From contig CANLXI010000025.1 in the NCBI GenBank assembly GCA_947495035.1, positions 42,924 through 106,923 of the forward strand: a stretch of DNA of 64,000 nt, written 5' to 3'. Position numbers and translations under genes: made by a program. This stretch comes from an uncultured Granulosicoccus sp. (GTDB lineage: Bacteria > Pseudomonadota > Gammaproteobacteria > Granulosicoccales > Granulosicoccaceae). The notes under the pieces were generated by a model. It was given only the letters and a program-made list of their open reading frames with translations. It was not told the DNA's origin and made no database searches. Below, piece by piece: positions 34,097-42,673 of this stretch (its first letter is position 1; every line of letters starts with the position of its first letter).

Positions 34097-34977
34097 GCGG
34101 TAGCCATTTTCCTTTCGCTGAGCAGCATTCGTACGTACCAGATCGATATCACCATCATGATTGCAGTAAGGATCCAGGCCAGCGCCGAGGCGTAACCCAT
34201 GTCATACCATTTGAAACCGACATTGAAGATGAAGAAGGCCAGTGTTTCAGTGGACGTGCCGGGACCACCGCCGGTGAGCGTGACAACCTGATCGAACATC
34301 TTCAGGGCGAAGATCGTCTTCAGCACTGCGATGACAAGTAGTACGCCTTTCATCTGTGGCAGCACGATGCCGAAGATGATTCGCCAGGACGACGCGCCAT
34401 CGATGCGTGCCGCCTCCTCGGTTTCCCGGGGGACCGAAGCCAGTCCACCGAGACACATGAACGTCATGTACGGTGCCCAATGCCAGACATCGGTCAACAC
34501 GAGAATGGCCATGGCAAGATCCGGACTGGCCAACCAGGGCAGGCCTTCCAGGCTCGGAAAGACAGAGCCCAGGCCCTTGGCAATCACGCCGAACTCAGGG
34601 TTGAACATGAATCGGTAACTGACACCGATCAGGGCCGGACTCATGGCAAAGGGGAGAATGAGGATGACCCGCGTGAAGGTGTGCATCCTGCCCTTGCGAC
34701 GCAGCAGCAATGCCAGCGACATGGCAATGAGCAGAGTGAGAATCACGCTGGTCACGACAAAAATGGTAGTGATCCATATCGAGTTCTGGAAACCAGGCTC
34801 GCTGAAGGCATGGACAAAGTTGTCGATTCCGACAAATTCACCCGGCCGGCGCTGCTTGGTGAGATCCCATTCGCGAAAGGCAGTCACCAGGGAATAGGCA
34901 AGTGGATACAGCGTCGTGGCCAGGACAATCAGGAATGCCGGAACCAGCAGTACATAGGCCAATGATCGATCCCGCAT
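34093..34977 (-). CDS. sugar ABC importer permease, MalF/UgpA type
   Basis: The first permease subunit, 294 residues from the start at 34977, which is preceded by AGAGAGG at a good distance; the ATG at 35037 has no such site. The N-terminal helix is YVLLVPAFLIVLATTLYPLAY, typical of these permeases, and the EAA loop is EEAARIDGASSWRIIFGIVLPQ near 190. It lies between the solute-binding protein gene and the second permease gene. Confidence 0.93.
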   Translation of the reverse strand: MRDRSLAYVLLVPAFLIVLATTLYPLAYSLVTAFREWDLTKQRRPGEFVGIDNFVHAFSEPGFQNSIWITTIFVVTSVILTLLIAMSLALLLRRKGRMHTFTRVILILPFAMSPALIGVSYRFMFNPEFGVIAKGLGSVFPSLEGLPWLASPDLAMAILVLTDVWHWAPYMTFMCLGGLASVPRETEEAARIDGASSWRIIFGIVLPQMKGVLLVIAVLKTIFALKMFDQVVTLTGGGPGTSTETLAFFIFNVGFKWYDMGYASALAWILTAIMMVISIWYVRMLLSERKMATA

Positions 34978-35041
34978 GGGACACCTCTCTGACGGGAAAC
35001 AGGAGGCGAGCCCGGTCGGGCTCGCCGTGATTGACAATAAT

Positions 35042-36319
35042 TCAGCGGATACGCTTGATTTCGTCGGCGGCGTGATTCAGCGCCGTGGCGGTATCGGTTT
35101 CCTCGCCACTGGCCAGACTGGAGATAGCCGTCTCGAGAATTTCAGACACACGGGGCCAGTTTTCGCCGAACTCCATGCCTTCCGCCGAGGCAAGTGCGTC
35201 AGCCGCGGCGGCGTGCATTCCGCCCCAGCGCTCATTGACCTGCTCATCGCGCAGGTTTGAAAAGTGGACGGACACCACTTCATTCAGAGCATCATCCAGC
35301 AGAATGTCTCGCTCGAGCGCCGGATCGGTAAGCCAACCCAGGTATTCGGCAGCCGCGCCCTTGTTCTCTGCACCTTCGGTGACTGAGAAGATCCAGGTGT
35401 TGGTGTAGGTTGTTCTGGGCGCATCCCCCACAGAAGGCAAGGCGGTAAAGCCGAGTTGGTCGGCCGTCACCTTGGATTGCTCAGGATCGGTCAATTGCGA
35501 GCGTACCCACCACCAGACCGGCAGCATGGCGGAGTTTCCCTGTTTGAAACTGTTGACGGCATCCTGCTCGACGAACGCCGCCGATCCTGCCGGTGCAATG
35601 CCGTCCCTGGTCAGAAAGCCGACATATTGTTCAGTAGCCGCAATGCCTGCGTCAGAGTTGAATACGGGCTCCCCGCTTTCATCGAACAGGTCGCCGCCAT
35701 GGCCCCAGAGCAGATTCATCCAGACCATCAGGTTCTGGCCATTGAGCTTGCCATACGGTAGCGCGATGCCCGCGGATGCATCCGTTGAGTCCTGCAACGA
35801 CTTTGCCGCTGCAACCACATCGCTCCAGTTGGAGGGGACGTCGACACCAGCCTGTTCAAGCAAGTCACTGCGATAGAACAGCAGTTGCACATGACCGCGA
35901 ACCGGCAAACCCACAAGCTCGCCGTCCAGCATGCCATGGCGCAGATGAGCCGCCGGAAAATCTGCAAGATCGGTACCCTGCGCTTCCATTTCCTCACCTA
36001 TGGGTTGGACCAGATTGCGCAGTGATGGCACCCACTGGTCCATGATCGACACGACATCGTAATCGCCTCCTGCGACCATCTCTGTGGTGAGTGCTTCCTT
36101 CATGTTCGGGAAAGGTACGTAATCCACCACGACATCGATACCTGTGGCATTTTCAAACGCCTCGAGCCGAGCTTCCTGAGCTTCGAACTGGCTCGATTTC
36201 ACCGCCAGAACGTGCACGGACTCTCCCTCGTAGGGTTTTCCTTCCGTGGCTTCCCAGGCCAGAGCCTGGTTGGCAGCCACGACTGCCGCGAATGCGAGAC
36301 CGCTGGTGATGCGCTTCAT
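35042..36319 (-). CDS. extracellular solute-binding protein, family 1
   Basis: The periplasmic receptor of the importer, 425 residues. The start at 36319 has GGGAGG six bases upstream and leads directly into a signal peptide (KRITSGLAFAAVVAANQALA); the longer open frame from 36433 lacks these marks. The mature protein has the family-1 pattern (FENATGIDVVVDYVPFPNMKEALTTEM near residue 55; NTWIFSVTEGAENKGAAAEYL near 320). It is the first gene of the operon, and its promoter region is shared with the divergent GntR gene. Ligand class is inferred as a sugar or sugar acid derivative. Confidence 0.92.
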   Translation of the reverse strand: MKRITSGLAFAAVVAANQALAWEATEGKPYEGESVHVLAVKSSQFEAQEARLEAFENATGIDVVVDYVPFPNMKEALTTEMVAGGDYDVVSIMDQWVPSLRNLVQPIGEEMEAQGTDLADFPAAHLRHGMLDGELVGLPVRGHVQLLFYRSDLLEQAGVDVPSNWSDVVAAAKSLQDSTDASAGIALPYGKLNGQNLMVWMNLLWGHGGDLFDESGEPVFNSDAGIAATEQYVGFLTRDGIAPAGSAAFVEQDAVNSFKQGNSAMLPVWWWVRSQLTDPEQSKVTADQLGFTALPSVGDAPRTTYTNTWIFSVTEGAENKGAAAEYLGWLTDPALERDILLDDALNEVVSVHFSNLRDEQVNERWGGMHAAAADALASAEGMEFGENWPRVSEILETAISSLASGEETDTATALNHAADEIKRIR

Positions 36320-36372
36320 GAAGACCTCCCGTTGTGAATTCATGGCAACACTAACTTTCCTCTTCATCATTG

Positions 36373-36388
36373 TCAATAATATTATTGA
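36373..36388. promoter_or_regulatory. 16-bp palindrome between importer operon and GntR gene
   Basis: TCAATAATATTATTGA is a perfect palindrome, 54 bp upstream of the binding-protein start and 25 bp before the GTG of the GntR gene. A similar half-site (TTGATAATATTGTC) follows. GntR-type proteins bind short dyads of this size, so this is a likely operator for the neighbouring regulator, which would control both directions. Confidence 0.65.
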
Positions 36389-36412
36389 TAATATTGTCGA
36401 TTGAATTGATGA

Positions 36413-37111
36413 GTGAATTTGATTAGGCTTCATCGCCAGATAGCGAGGAAGAACAGTTTGTTGAGGTCACTGCACAAAGAACTGGAAAACGACATCATCT
36501 TTGGTGTATACGCGCCCGGCATGCGTATCACCGAGGAGAGCGTGATGGCGCAATACGACGTGAAAAGACACGCCGTTCGCAGTGCGTTTGGCACGCTGGA
36601 GAGTCAGGGACTGTTGATACACAGGGCCAATCGCGGCGTCGAGGTCGTGGATTACACGCCGGATGATGTCGATGCCCTGTACGATCTGCGAATCGTGCTG
36701 GAAACCGCGGCCGCTCGGCGCACTCCCCTTCCGGTCGCTTCAGACATCATTCTGCAACTGGAGGAACTTGCCGCGCAGCACGCGAAGGCGGTCAAACGTG
36801 AGGATTTCCGCGAGGTCTACTGGTTGAACCAGTCATTTCACGAGTTGCAGTACAGCAGTTGCGAGAACCCGAGACTGGCCGCACTCATTGCAAGACATGC
36901 CCGCATGGCACAACCCATTCGGGTCGTGAAATATGATGACAAGCAGCACATGAAGGATATCGTCACTCAGCATCTGGCGATCATCAAGGCGATGGGTGGC
37001 AACTGCCAGGAAACCTATGCACAGGCTGTTCGTGACCACCTGCCGGCTTCCGCCGAAGCCTATCGCACGCTCTACGAGCGGCGATTCGGCAGTCATCGGG
37101 CGCTGCGCTGA
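36413..37111 (+). CDS. GntR-family transcriptional regulator (FadR type, FCD domain)
   Basis: A 232-residue DNA-binding regulator. The winged-helix part has LENDIIFGVYAPGMRITEESVMAQYDVKRHAVRSAFGTLESQGLL at residues 24-68. The C-terminal FCD ligand domain is all helical, with metal/ligand-type residues in LYDLRIVLETAAARR near 87 and His residues at about 143 and 184. The GTG at 36413 is the only early start in frame; the nearby ATG at 36408 runs into a stop. Its divergent position suggests control of the importer, aldolase and hydrolase operon by a substrate or intermediate. Confidence 0.88.
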   Translation: MNLIRLHRQIARKNSLLRSLHKELENDIIFGVYAPGMRITEESVMAQYDVKRHAVRSAFGTLESQGLLIHRANRGVEVVDYTPDDVDALYDLRIVLETAAARRTPLPVASDIILQLEELAAQHAKAVKREDFREVYWLNQSFHELQYSSCENPRLAALIARHARMAQPIRVVKYDDKQHMKDIVTQHLAIIKAMGGNCQETYAQAVRDHLPASAEAYRTLYERRFGSHRALR

Positions 37112-37214
37112 AAGCGCTCGTCAGCCCAACAACCTGCTTGCACTGACACTGAATGGCTGCAAAAACACTTTCTCAGCCTGATTGCAGCGCACTGCACTGC
37201 TGACCCCATCCATC

Positions 37215-37514
37215 TCAACGCAGAATCACGAAACCCGCGGAATCCCCTGCCTGCCCTGCCAGCTCATTCTCTTCCACTACGGATGCTTCAAGCTGATCCA
37301 CACGCGCACCCGGTGGACCGTGCTGCAGCCAGCGTTCGAACTCGTTCAGCTGCTCACTACTGCCGGAAGCGCCAGCCTCCACCGAGCGGTCCGGAAGGTT
37401 GCGGACCCACCCGCTCAGCCCCAGTCTCTGTGCTTCCCGCTGAGTCCAGTAGCGAAAGCCAACGCCCTGCACGCGCCCTCTGATGCGGAATTGTCGTGCG
37501 ACTGCTGTCGTCAT
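37215..37514 (-). CDS. acyP: acylphosphatase
   Basis: A 99-residue cytoplasmic enzyme that hydrolyses acyl phosphates. The substrate-binding signature is GRVQGVGFRYW with the catalytic Arg21. The second signature is GWVRNLPDRSVEA with Asn39. Length and layout match the family (about 90-100 residues). It is followed on the same strand by no other close gene; the metallothionein lies just upstream. Confidence 0.92.
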   Translation of the reverse strand: MTTAVARQFRIRGRVQGVGFRYWTQREAQRLGLSGWVRNLPDRSVEAGASGSSEQLNEFERWLQHGPPGARVDQLEASVVEENELAGQAGDSAGFVILR

Positions 37515-37559
37515 TTACCCAGACACCTCCGTCTACATTGCTCATCGCCGGACCCGGTC

Positions 37560-37751
37560 TCAGATCATCGGAATCTCGGAAGCACTGTCGTCCACCGTGT
37601 CCATCCGACAACTGCAATCAGGGCAATCACACCCTTTCCCCTCCATGCAGCGTGTCGAGCAGTATCGGCGACCATCGTCAGCCTTGATGCCTCCTTCCGG
37701 TCCGATCGTGCACTTGCAGGGTTCATGCGCACAGTGTTGAGAGCCTGCCAT
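37560..37751 (-). CDS. bacterial metallothionein
   Basis: A 63-residue metal-binding protein from a start at 37751, which has CAGGAG eight bases upstream. It has nine cysteines (7, 12, 14, 31, 35, 41, 43, 46, 48) and His6 and His9. The arrangement HCAHEPCKC, then RYCSTRCMEG, then CDCPDCSC, matches the SmtA/PmtA type of cyanobacteria and pseudomonads. It would bind zinc, cadmium or copper in the cytoplasm. An in-frame ATG at 37808 would add 19 residues without similarity. The acylphosphatase gene follows 45 bp downstream. No metal-sensing regulator is nearby. Confidence 0.87.
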   Translation of the reverse strand: MAGSQHCAHEPCKCTIGPEGGIKADDGRRYCSTRCMEGKGCDCPDCSCRMDTVDDSASEIPMI

Positions 37752-37851
37752 GAAATGTCTCCTGTTACCAGAGTCCTCCGAATTATAAGCTGACGCTGAT
37801 GCCGTCATGGACGGATTGCAAAGGGTTCAGCACTCCCTGACACATGCCGCC

Positions 37852-37930
37852 GCACCCTGCCCGAGCACCCTGCCCGAGCACCCTGCCCGAGCACCCTGCC
37901 CGAGCACCCTGCCCGAGCACCCTCTCCCGA
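37852..37930. repeat. 13-bp tandem repeat with decayed edge
   Basis: Five exact copies of GCACCCTGCCCGA at 37852-37916 are followed by altered copies (CTCCCGAGAACC and related) out to about 37970. It lies in the 373-bp gap between the divergent metallothionein and the oxygenase genes; nothing else gene-like is seen there. Confidence 0.92.
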
Positions 37931-38124
37931 GAACCCTCTCCCAAGCACCCTCCCCTAGAACCCTGCAAGCCCACCCGAGCCCGTAAAACCATGCCACACA
38001 ACAGGGTCGATTTGATTCGTTTCACGAATTCTGACTTCACTTTCAGCCCGCTTATATTGAAAGTGAATAGGCATATAGTCCTCCTCAACAGAATGTCACT
38101 CAAACAAGAGGAGTCAGGTCAATC

Positions 38125-39036
38125 ATGTCACTCACTACACTGGAACGCGCTCGTGCGGTGGAACGGCCCAGCCGAGAAGCGATGCTGCAACGAGCACCCT
38201 CGGTACAACAGTTCTGGGGACAGAACAGAGATCTTTTTCAGGATGCCTGGAAGGAATGGGAAGAAGGCGCCGGACATCAAGACCTGATGCTGGACCGCAG
38301 CCTGTATGACCCACGGTTGCGAAACGCCATCGAACAGGCCTGGGAAGACCCTACCCGCGAAACGGCGGTTCGCGACTTGTGGACAGAAGTCTTCCCCGAT
38401 GTCTATCAGGCTCAGTTCTTCGATCCCGATCGTCTCGGCGTGCTGCGCAGCTACCTGGATCAGGTTGCCAATGCGGAGATCCCGCTGCGCCCACCCTACG
38501 GTATCGTTCTGAATCGCGGTGGGGCCATGCTTGACTCCCGTTCGGAGGGCTATCTGGCTGCGCCGAACTTCCAGGCGTTCTATCGCGACCTCATGGACGC
38601 CTATATGCGCCCCGTCTCGCGTCTCCTGTTTCCGGACGTCATGGGGTATGACACGCAAACCTTCGGATTCTCCATACAGTGGCAGGAGAACAAGGACATG
38701 TCATTGCGTGCGCATTCAGATGCCTCTGCGGTGACCCTGAACATCAATCTGAACCTGCCCGGAGAAGATTTCGAAGGCTCTGCTGTCAGCTTCTTCGATC
38801 CGAAGACGCGCAAGGTGGACAAGATCACGTTTGCACCCGGCACCGCATTGATTCATCACGGCAGCGTTCCCCATGCATCCGAGCCGATCACGCGCGGCGA
38901 ACGCTACAATTTCGTGCTCTGGCTCTATGGCGACAATGGTCAGATACCGGTGCGCGGTGCAACGCCTGTAGACATCGATCCGCATCAGCGCTGGACGGTG
39001 CCAGAGGCCAGACCGGACAGCTTTGCACCGTTCTGA
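38125..39036 (+). CDS. 2-oxoglutarate/Fe(II)-dependent oxygenase
   Basis: A 303-residue cytoplasmic oxygenase with a jelly-roll fold. The metal triad is His197-x-Asp199 in RAHSDASAV and the distal His250 in VPHASEPI; Arg260 in RGERYNFVLW would hold 2-oxoglutarate. The order and spacing match prolyl-hydroxylase-like enzymes. An AGAGGAG site lies a good distance upstream of the ATG. The preceding AT-rich stretch (TTATATTGAAAGTGAATAGGC) may contain the promoter. The substrate is not known. Confidence 0.82.
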   Translation: MSLTTLERARAVERPSREAMLQRAPSVQQFWGQNRDLFQDAWKEWEEGAGHQDLMLDRSLYDPRLRNAIEQAWEDPTRETAVRDLWTEVFPDVYQAQFFDPDRLGVLRSYLDQVANAEIPLRPPYGIVLNRGGAMLDSRSEGYLAAPNFQAFYRDLMDAYMRPVSRLLFPDVMGYDTQTFGFSIQWQENKDMSLRAHSDASAVTLNINLNLPGEDFEGSAVSFFDPKTRKVDKITFAPGTALIHHGSVPHASEPITRGERYNFVLWLYGDNGQIPVRGATPVDIDPHQRWTVPEARPDSFAPF

Positions 39037-39066
39037 CGCTCATCCGCATTCCGGCCAGGCAACAGG

Positions 39067-39104
39067 CCCCCGGTCGTAGCCGCGCAGGCTGTCACGATCG
39101 GGGG
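39067..39104 (+). terminator. long hairpin after the oxygenase gene
   Basis: CCCCCGGTCGT at 39067-39077 pairs with ACGATCGGGGG at 39094-39104 with one mismatch, and AGCC/GGCT extend the stem inside. It lies 31 bp after the stop codon. A T-run is missing, so termination strength is uncertain. Confidence 0.6.
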
Positions 39105-39255
39105 TCGCAAGTAGTGAGCATTGTTACAGACGGATTACCGGCTACACAGATATTGCCCTCGCCGTTCTTCGTAATGCATTTTTCGTGAACCCGCCACCCC
39201 GATTGTGGTCTGATAGCGATAGCTGCAGTCTCACGACACGGAACGGAGAACCGAT

Positions 39256-40515
39256 ATGGCCAGATTTTCCACGCCCTCATTCTCGCCCTCCTGCTTACTG
39301 GGCCTCACCTGCCTCGCACTGACTACACCGAGCATGGCCGCCGGACTACCCGACGGTGCTGGCCGTGAATTGGTCGACGGCGTCTGTACGGCATGCCACC
39401 AGACCAATCAGATCACGCGTAGTTCTGGTTACAGCGCCGAGGGCTGGAAGGAACTCACCAGTACGATGATCGACCTGTCCGGCAGTCCACAGCAACAGAA
39501 CGAGATCGTGCAATACCTGGCAGAGCACTTTCCGCCAAATACCAGACGGTCTCCCACACTCATGCCTGGAAACGTTGATGTCACTTTCGAAGAATGGCAG
39601 GTTCCGACCCTTGGCCAGCGATCACGTGATCCGATCGAAGCACCGGATGGAACGATCTGGTGGGCGGGTCAATGGGGTAATCTGATCGGTCGGATCAATC
39701 CCGCCACGGGCGACATGCAGGAATATCCATTGCCCGCCGGGGCCATGCCACACAGCGTGACCCTGGATCAGGCCGGCAATGTCTGGTACACGGGTAACAA
39801 GAACGGTACCGTCGGCAGGCTTGACGTGGAAACAGGGGATATTCGCGTTTACCCCATGCCCGACCCTGCTGCGAGAGACCCGCATACCGCCATCTTCGAC
39901 GACACGGGAACCCTGTGGTTCACCCTGCAGCAGAGCAACATGATCGGCCGACTGAACCCCGAGACCGGCAACATCAAGCTCGTGAGCATGAAGACGCGAG
40001 GTTCAAGGCCCTATGGCATCAAGATCGACGCAGAGGGCTCGCCCTGGGTTGCCTGCAACGGCAGCAACTGCCTGGTGAAAGTCGACCCGGTGACGATGGC
40101 ATTGACCGAGATCGAATTGCCGATTCCAGAAACCACTGTGCGGCGCCTCGACATCGCCGATGATGGCACGATCTGGTACGTCAATTCGTCTCAGGGACGC
40201 CTCGGTCGTCTTGATCCGGTATCAGGCGACATCCGGGAATGGCCATCGCCCAGTGGCCCGAAATCCCACCCCTACGCACTGGTGGTTGTCGATGGCATCG
40301 TCTGGTACAACGAGTCTGGCATGCGGCCGGATGCACTGGTTCGATTCGACCCTGCAACCGAAACCTTTCAGAGCTGGCCCATCCCTTCAGGCAACGTCCA
40401 TGCCGGCATCATCAGGCATATGCGATCGACTCGGGACGGTGATCTTCTGATTCATCAGAGCAGCACCAACCGCATCATCAAGGTCAGGCCGGTACAGGGC
40501 TCCACGATGCAGTGA
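39256..40515 (+). CDS. exported cytochrome c / Vgb-type beta-propeller fusion
   Basis: A 419-residue periplasmic protein. The signal peptide ends near SMAAG (about residue 29). A short cytochrome c-like domain follows with one haem site CTACH (Cys44, Cys47, His48) and a candidate Met ligand in STMIDLSG. From about 115 to the end are repeated blades of the virginiamycin-B-lyase/SMP-30 type (DGTIWWAGQWGNLIGRINPATGD; GNVWYTGNKNGTVGRLDVETGD; similar up to residue 400). A GGAG site lies seven bases before the ATG. The fusion suggests an electron-transfer dehydrogenase-like function rather than antibiotic cleavage. It seems to be a single gene. Confidence 0.87.
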   Translation: MARFSTPSFSPSCLLGLTCLALTTPSMAAGLPDGAGRELVDGVCTACHQTNQITRSSGYSAEGWKELTSTMIDLSGSPQQQNEIVQYLAEHFPPNTRRSPTLMPGNVDVTFEEWQVPTLGQRSRDPIEAPDGTIWWAGQWGNLIGRINPATGDMQEYPLPAGAMPHSVTLDQAGNVWYTGNKNGTVGRLDVETGDIRVYPMPDPAARDPHTAIFDDTGTLWFTLQQSNMIGRLNPETGNIKLVSMKTRGSRPYGIKIDAEGSPWVACNGSNCLVKVDPVTMALTEIELPIPETTVRRLDIADDGTIWYVNSSQGRLGRLDPVSGDIREWPSPSGPKSHPYALVVVDGIVWYNESGMRPDALVRFDPATETFQSWPIPSGNVHAGIIRHMRSTRDGDLLIHQSSTNRIIKVRPVQGSTMQ

Positions 40516-40654
40516 AGCGCTTGTCTGGGTGCGTGGTGGATGAACGCATTGATTCGATGGCGCAATCTTTCCTGTCTGGAGGTTGCCGGGCTCGCTTTCC
40601 TTGCGCAAACCTTGTCTGTATTCTAGGCAGGATAGTCATCGTTCACATCTCCCC

Positions 40655-42616
40655 ATGGCATTACCACCGGATCTCCCCTCTCACTTGAGCGCCCTGCAGT
40701 CGCTTCTCGACGACTGCACACAAGATGACCTGTCACTGATCAATGCCTATATCGTCGAGCGGGCCAAGCAGCAACAGGCAGCCGATCGAGCCGAGCAAAT
40801 GGCTCGATTTCGCTCCGGCGACCGCGTCACGTTCACGGACAAACAGGGCAAGCAGGTCAACGCAGTCGTTGTCAGGCCCAACAAGAAAACGGTCACCCTC
40901 AGGAGTGACGACGACCGGAAGTGGAATGTTTCCCCCGAACTGCTGCAGAAAGTCGAAAGCGCTGACAATGGCCGCAAGGAGCCAATCCAGTTGTCATTGG
41001 TCAGGGATGCCCGCACCACGCCCGAAGCTGCCTCGGCAACAGGCCATGAGCGGGAATGGGTTGCCGGTCTGATCGATGCACCGGGCTACATCACAGGCGA
41101 AGCCGGTGAGCCTTACCGACCGCAGATCTTTGCCTGGATGAACGAGATTGGTCAAGTGATCAGATTGACGCTCACCGGCCCGAACGAACCGGACCTCGAT
41201 CTGGTCCAGGAACTCAGACAGGCGATTGACAAACCGGCGACAGGACAGGCTGGCGCACCTTCGCATATTCGAGTGAACGATGCCAGGCAGGCCGAACTAC
41301 TGAAGGCATCCTTCCCATCCATCCGTTTCGTTTGCGCAGCAACGCCCGAGCTGACAGAACTGCAATCCACCATGCAGGAAGAAATGGGGTCAGCGGGAAC
41401 CACCATGACGTATTCCTCAACAGGTGCCAGCACGGAGGCCATTGGTGAATTCTTCGACGCTGCCGCGAAGCTGTATCGCGCCAAACCCTGGAAGAGCATT
41501 CCTCACGACCAGAGCCTGATCAGCGTCACCATCGATGCCCTTGGCGTGAAGAACGCGGCGCTGTCGGTCATGGGCCAGATGGGGCAGCACTTCGGCATCA
41601 TATTGTTCGATCAACTCGCCAAGCACGAACGGTTCACGCTCATTGGCGATGCAATTCACCGCGGTCAGGAGCCGGACTACCCGCCTCACACCTTCCTGTC
41701 GTACGAGCCCGCGAAGGAGATAGAGGCAGACATGCGCAAGGATATCTCCAGACATGGCTGGAAGGTCGCCAACACCAAGGCCTACCCCTTGTTGATGTCG
41801 CCGAATGAAGATCGCATCGTGCGTCCCATGACGCCTCGCGACCTGACATTGTTCACGGTCATTGCCGAGGCGCTTAGCTATGCCCTGTCAGCAGAAGAGT
41901 TCATCGACTCGCACCATGGTCTGTCATCGAGCAAGTCGAATCAGACTTTCTCGACCGAGTCGGGTCCTGTAACGGTCGAGCTGGAAACACCTTACCCCTA
42001 CGAGAAAGTCATGCGTGAGAACGGGGCCCCGGATTCGATATTCGCGCGCCTCATCGCCATGGAGCGAACTCGAGAGGTAATGGATTGGGATCTGCATGAC
42101 ACTCTGAGCGAACAACTTCAGGAGAAGTACCTGGCCTCTCCGGAAGGCAGGGCAATTGGCAATGCAGCGAGTATTTCCACGTTGCTCATGAGTTTTTCGT
42201 TCAACTACATGAATTGCACGATTGCCACTCTCGTCCCTACCGACCTGGAAAGCATTCTCTACGAGATCATTCCCAGCAAGGTCATGATGCCGGCCTCCGA
42301 GGCCGCGAACATGATCGAGGACGCGCGGGCGTTCTTCAGTTTTCTCAAACGAGCCTATCAGTCGGTACACGCGGAGCGATGCCTGAGCGTTCTGACTGAT
42401 GAAGCCATCGTCAGGATGACGGCGGCCATGGACAATCCAAACCTCTTCGGCATGGGCAAATCCGTTCTGAGTGAAGGGACAGGCTTTCCATTCGACCTGC
42501 CTGATATCCCGTCCGAACCTCTCAGACCGTCAGCCACCAAGCCCAAACCCAAGGACAGCAAATCGAGAAAGAAGCAGCGAGCCGCAAGCAGAAAGGCGCG
42601 CAAGAAGAATCGTTGA
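40655..42616 (+). CDS. hypothetical protein with basic C-terminal tail
   Basis: A 653-residue cytoplasmic protein from a start at 40655, where MALPPDLPSHL begins a helical region; the open frame to 40583 has a weak alternative. Near residues 45-95 is an SH3/Tudor-like strand pattern (MARFRSGDRVTFTDKQGKQVNAVVV) like those of nucleic-acid-associated proteins. A central region (FFDAAAKLYRAKPWKSIPHDQSLISV, then GIILFDQLAKHERF) may be an unnamed DUF. The last 25 residues are very rich in Lys and Arg, which suggests RNA or DNA binding. No family name can be given with confidence. Confidence 0.7.
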   Translation: MALPPDLPSHLSALQSLLDDCTQDDLSLINAYIVERAKQQQAADRAEQMARFRSGDRVTFTDKQGKQVNAVVVRPNKKTVTLRSDDDRKWNVSPELLQKVESADNGRKEPIQLSLVRDARTTPEAASATGHEREWVAGLIDAPGYITGEAGEPYRPQIFAWMNEIGQVIRLTLTGPNEPDLDLVQELRQAIDKPATGQAGAPSHIRVNDARQAELLKASFPSIRFVCAATPELTELQSTMQEEMGSAGTTMTYSSTGASTEAIGEFFDAAAKLYRAKPWKSIPHDQSLISVTIDALGVKNAALSVMGQMGQHFGIILFDQLAKHERFTLIGDAIHRGQEPDYPPHTFLSYEPAKEIEADMRKDISRHGWKVANTKAYPLLMSPNEDRIVRPMTPRDLTLFTVIAEALSYALSAEEFIDSHHGLSSSKSNQTFSTESGPVTVELETPYPYEKVMRENGAPDSIFARLIAMERTREVMDWDLHDTLSEQLQEKYLASPEGRAIGNAASISTLLMSFSFNYMNCTIATLVPTDLESILYEIIPSKVMMPASEAANMIEDARAFFSFLKRAYQSVHAERCLSVLTDEAIVRMTAAMDNPNLFGMGKSVLSEGTGFPFDLPDIPSEPLRPSATKPKPKDSKSRKKQRAASRKARKKNR

Positions 42617-42673
42617 GCTGAGGACGATGTCGCCAGGATTGTTCACCGCAACGGTCGGTGCTAGATTGCCCGC

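Noticed and set aside
39256..40515. Virginiamycin resistance gene
   Set aside because: The propeller is Vgb-like, but the haem domain and lack of a resistance context argue for another role.
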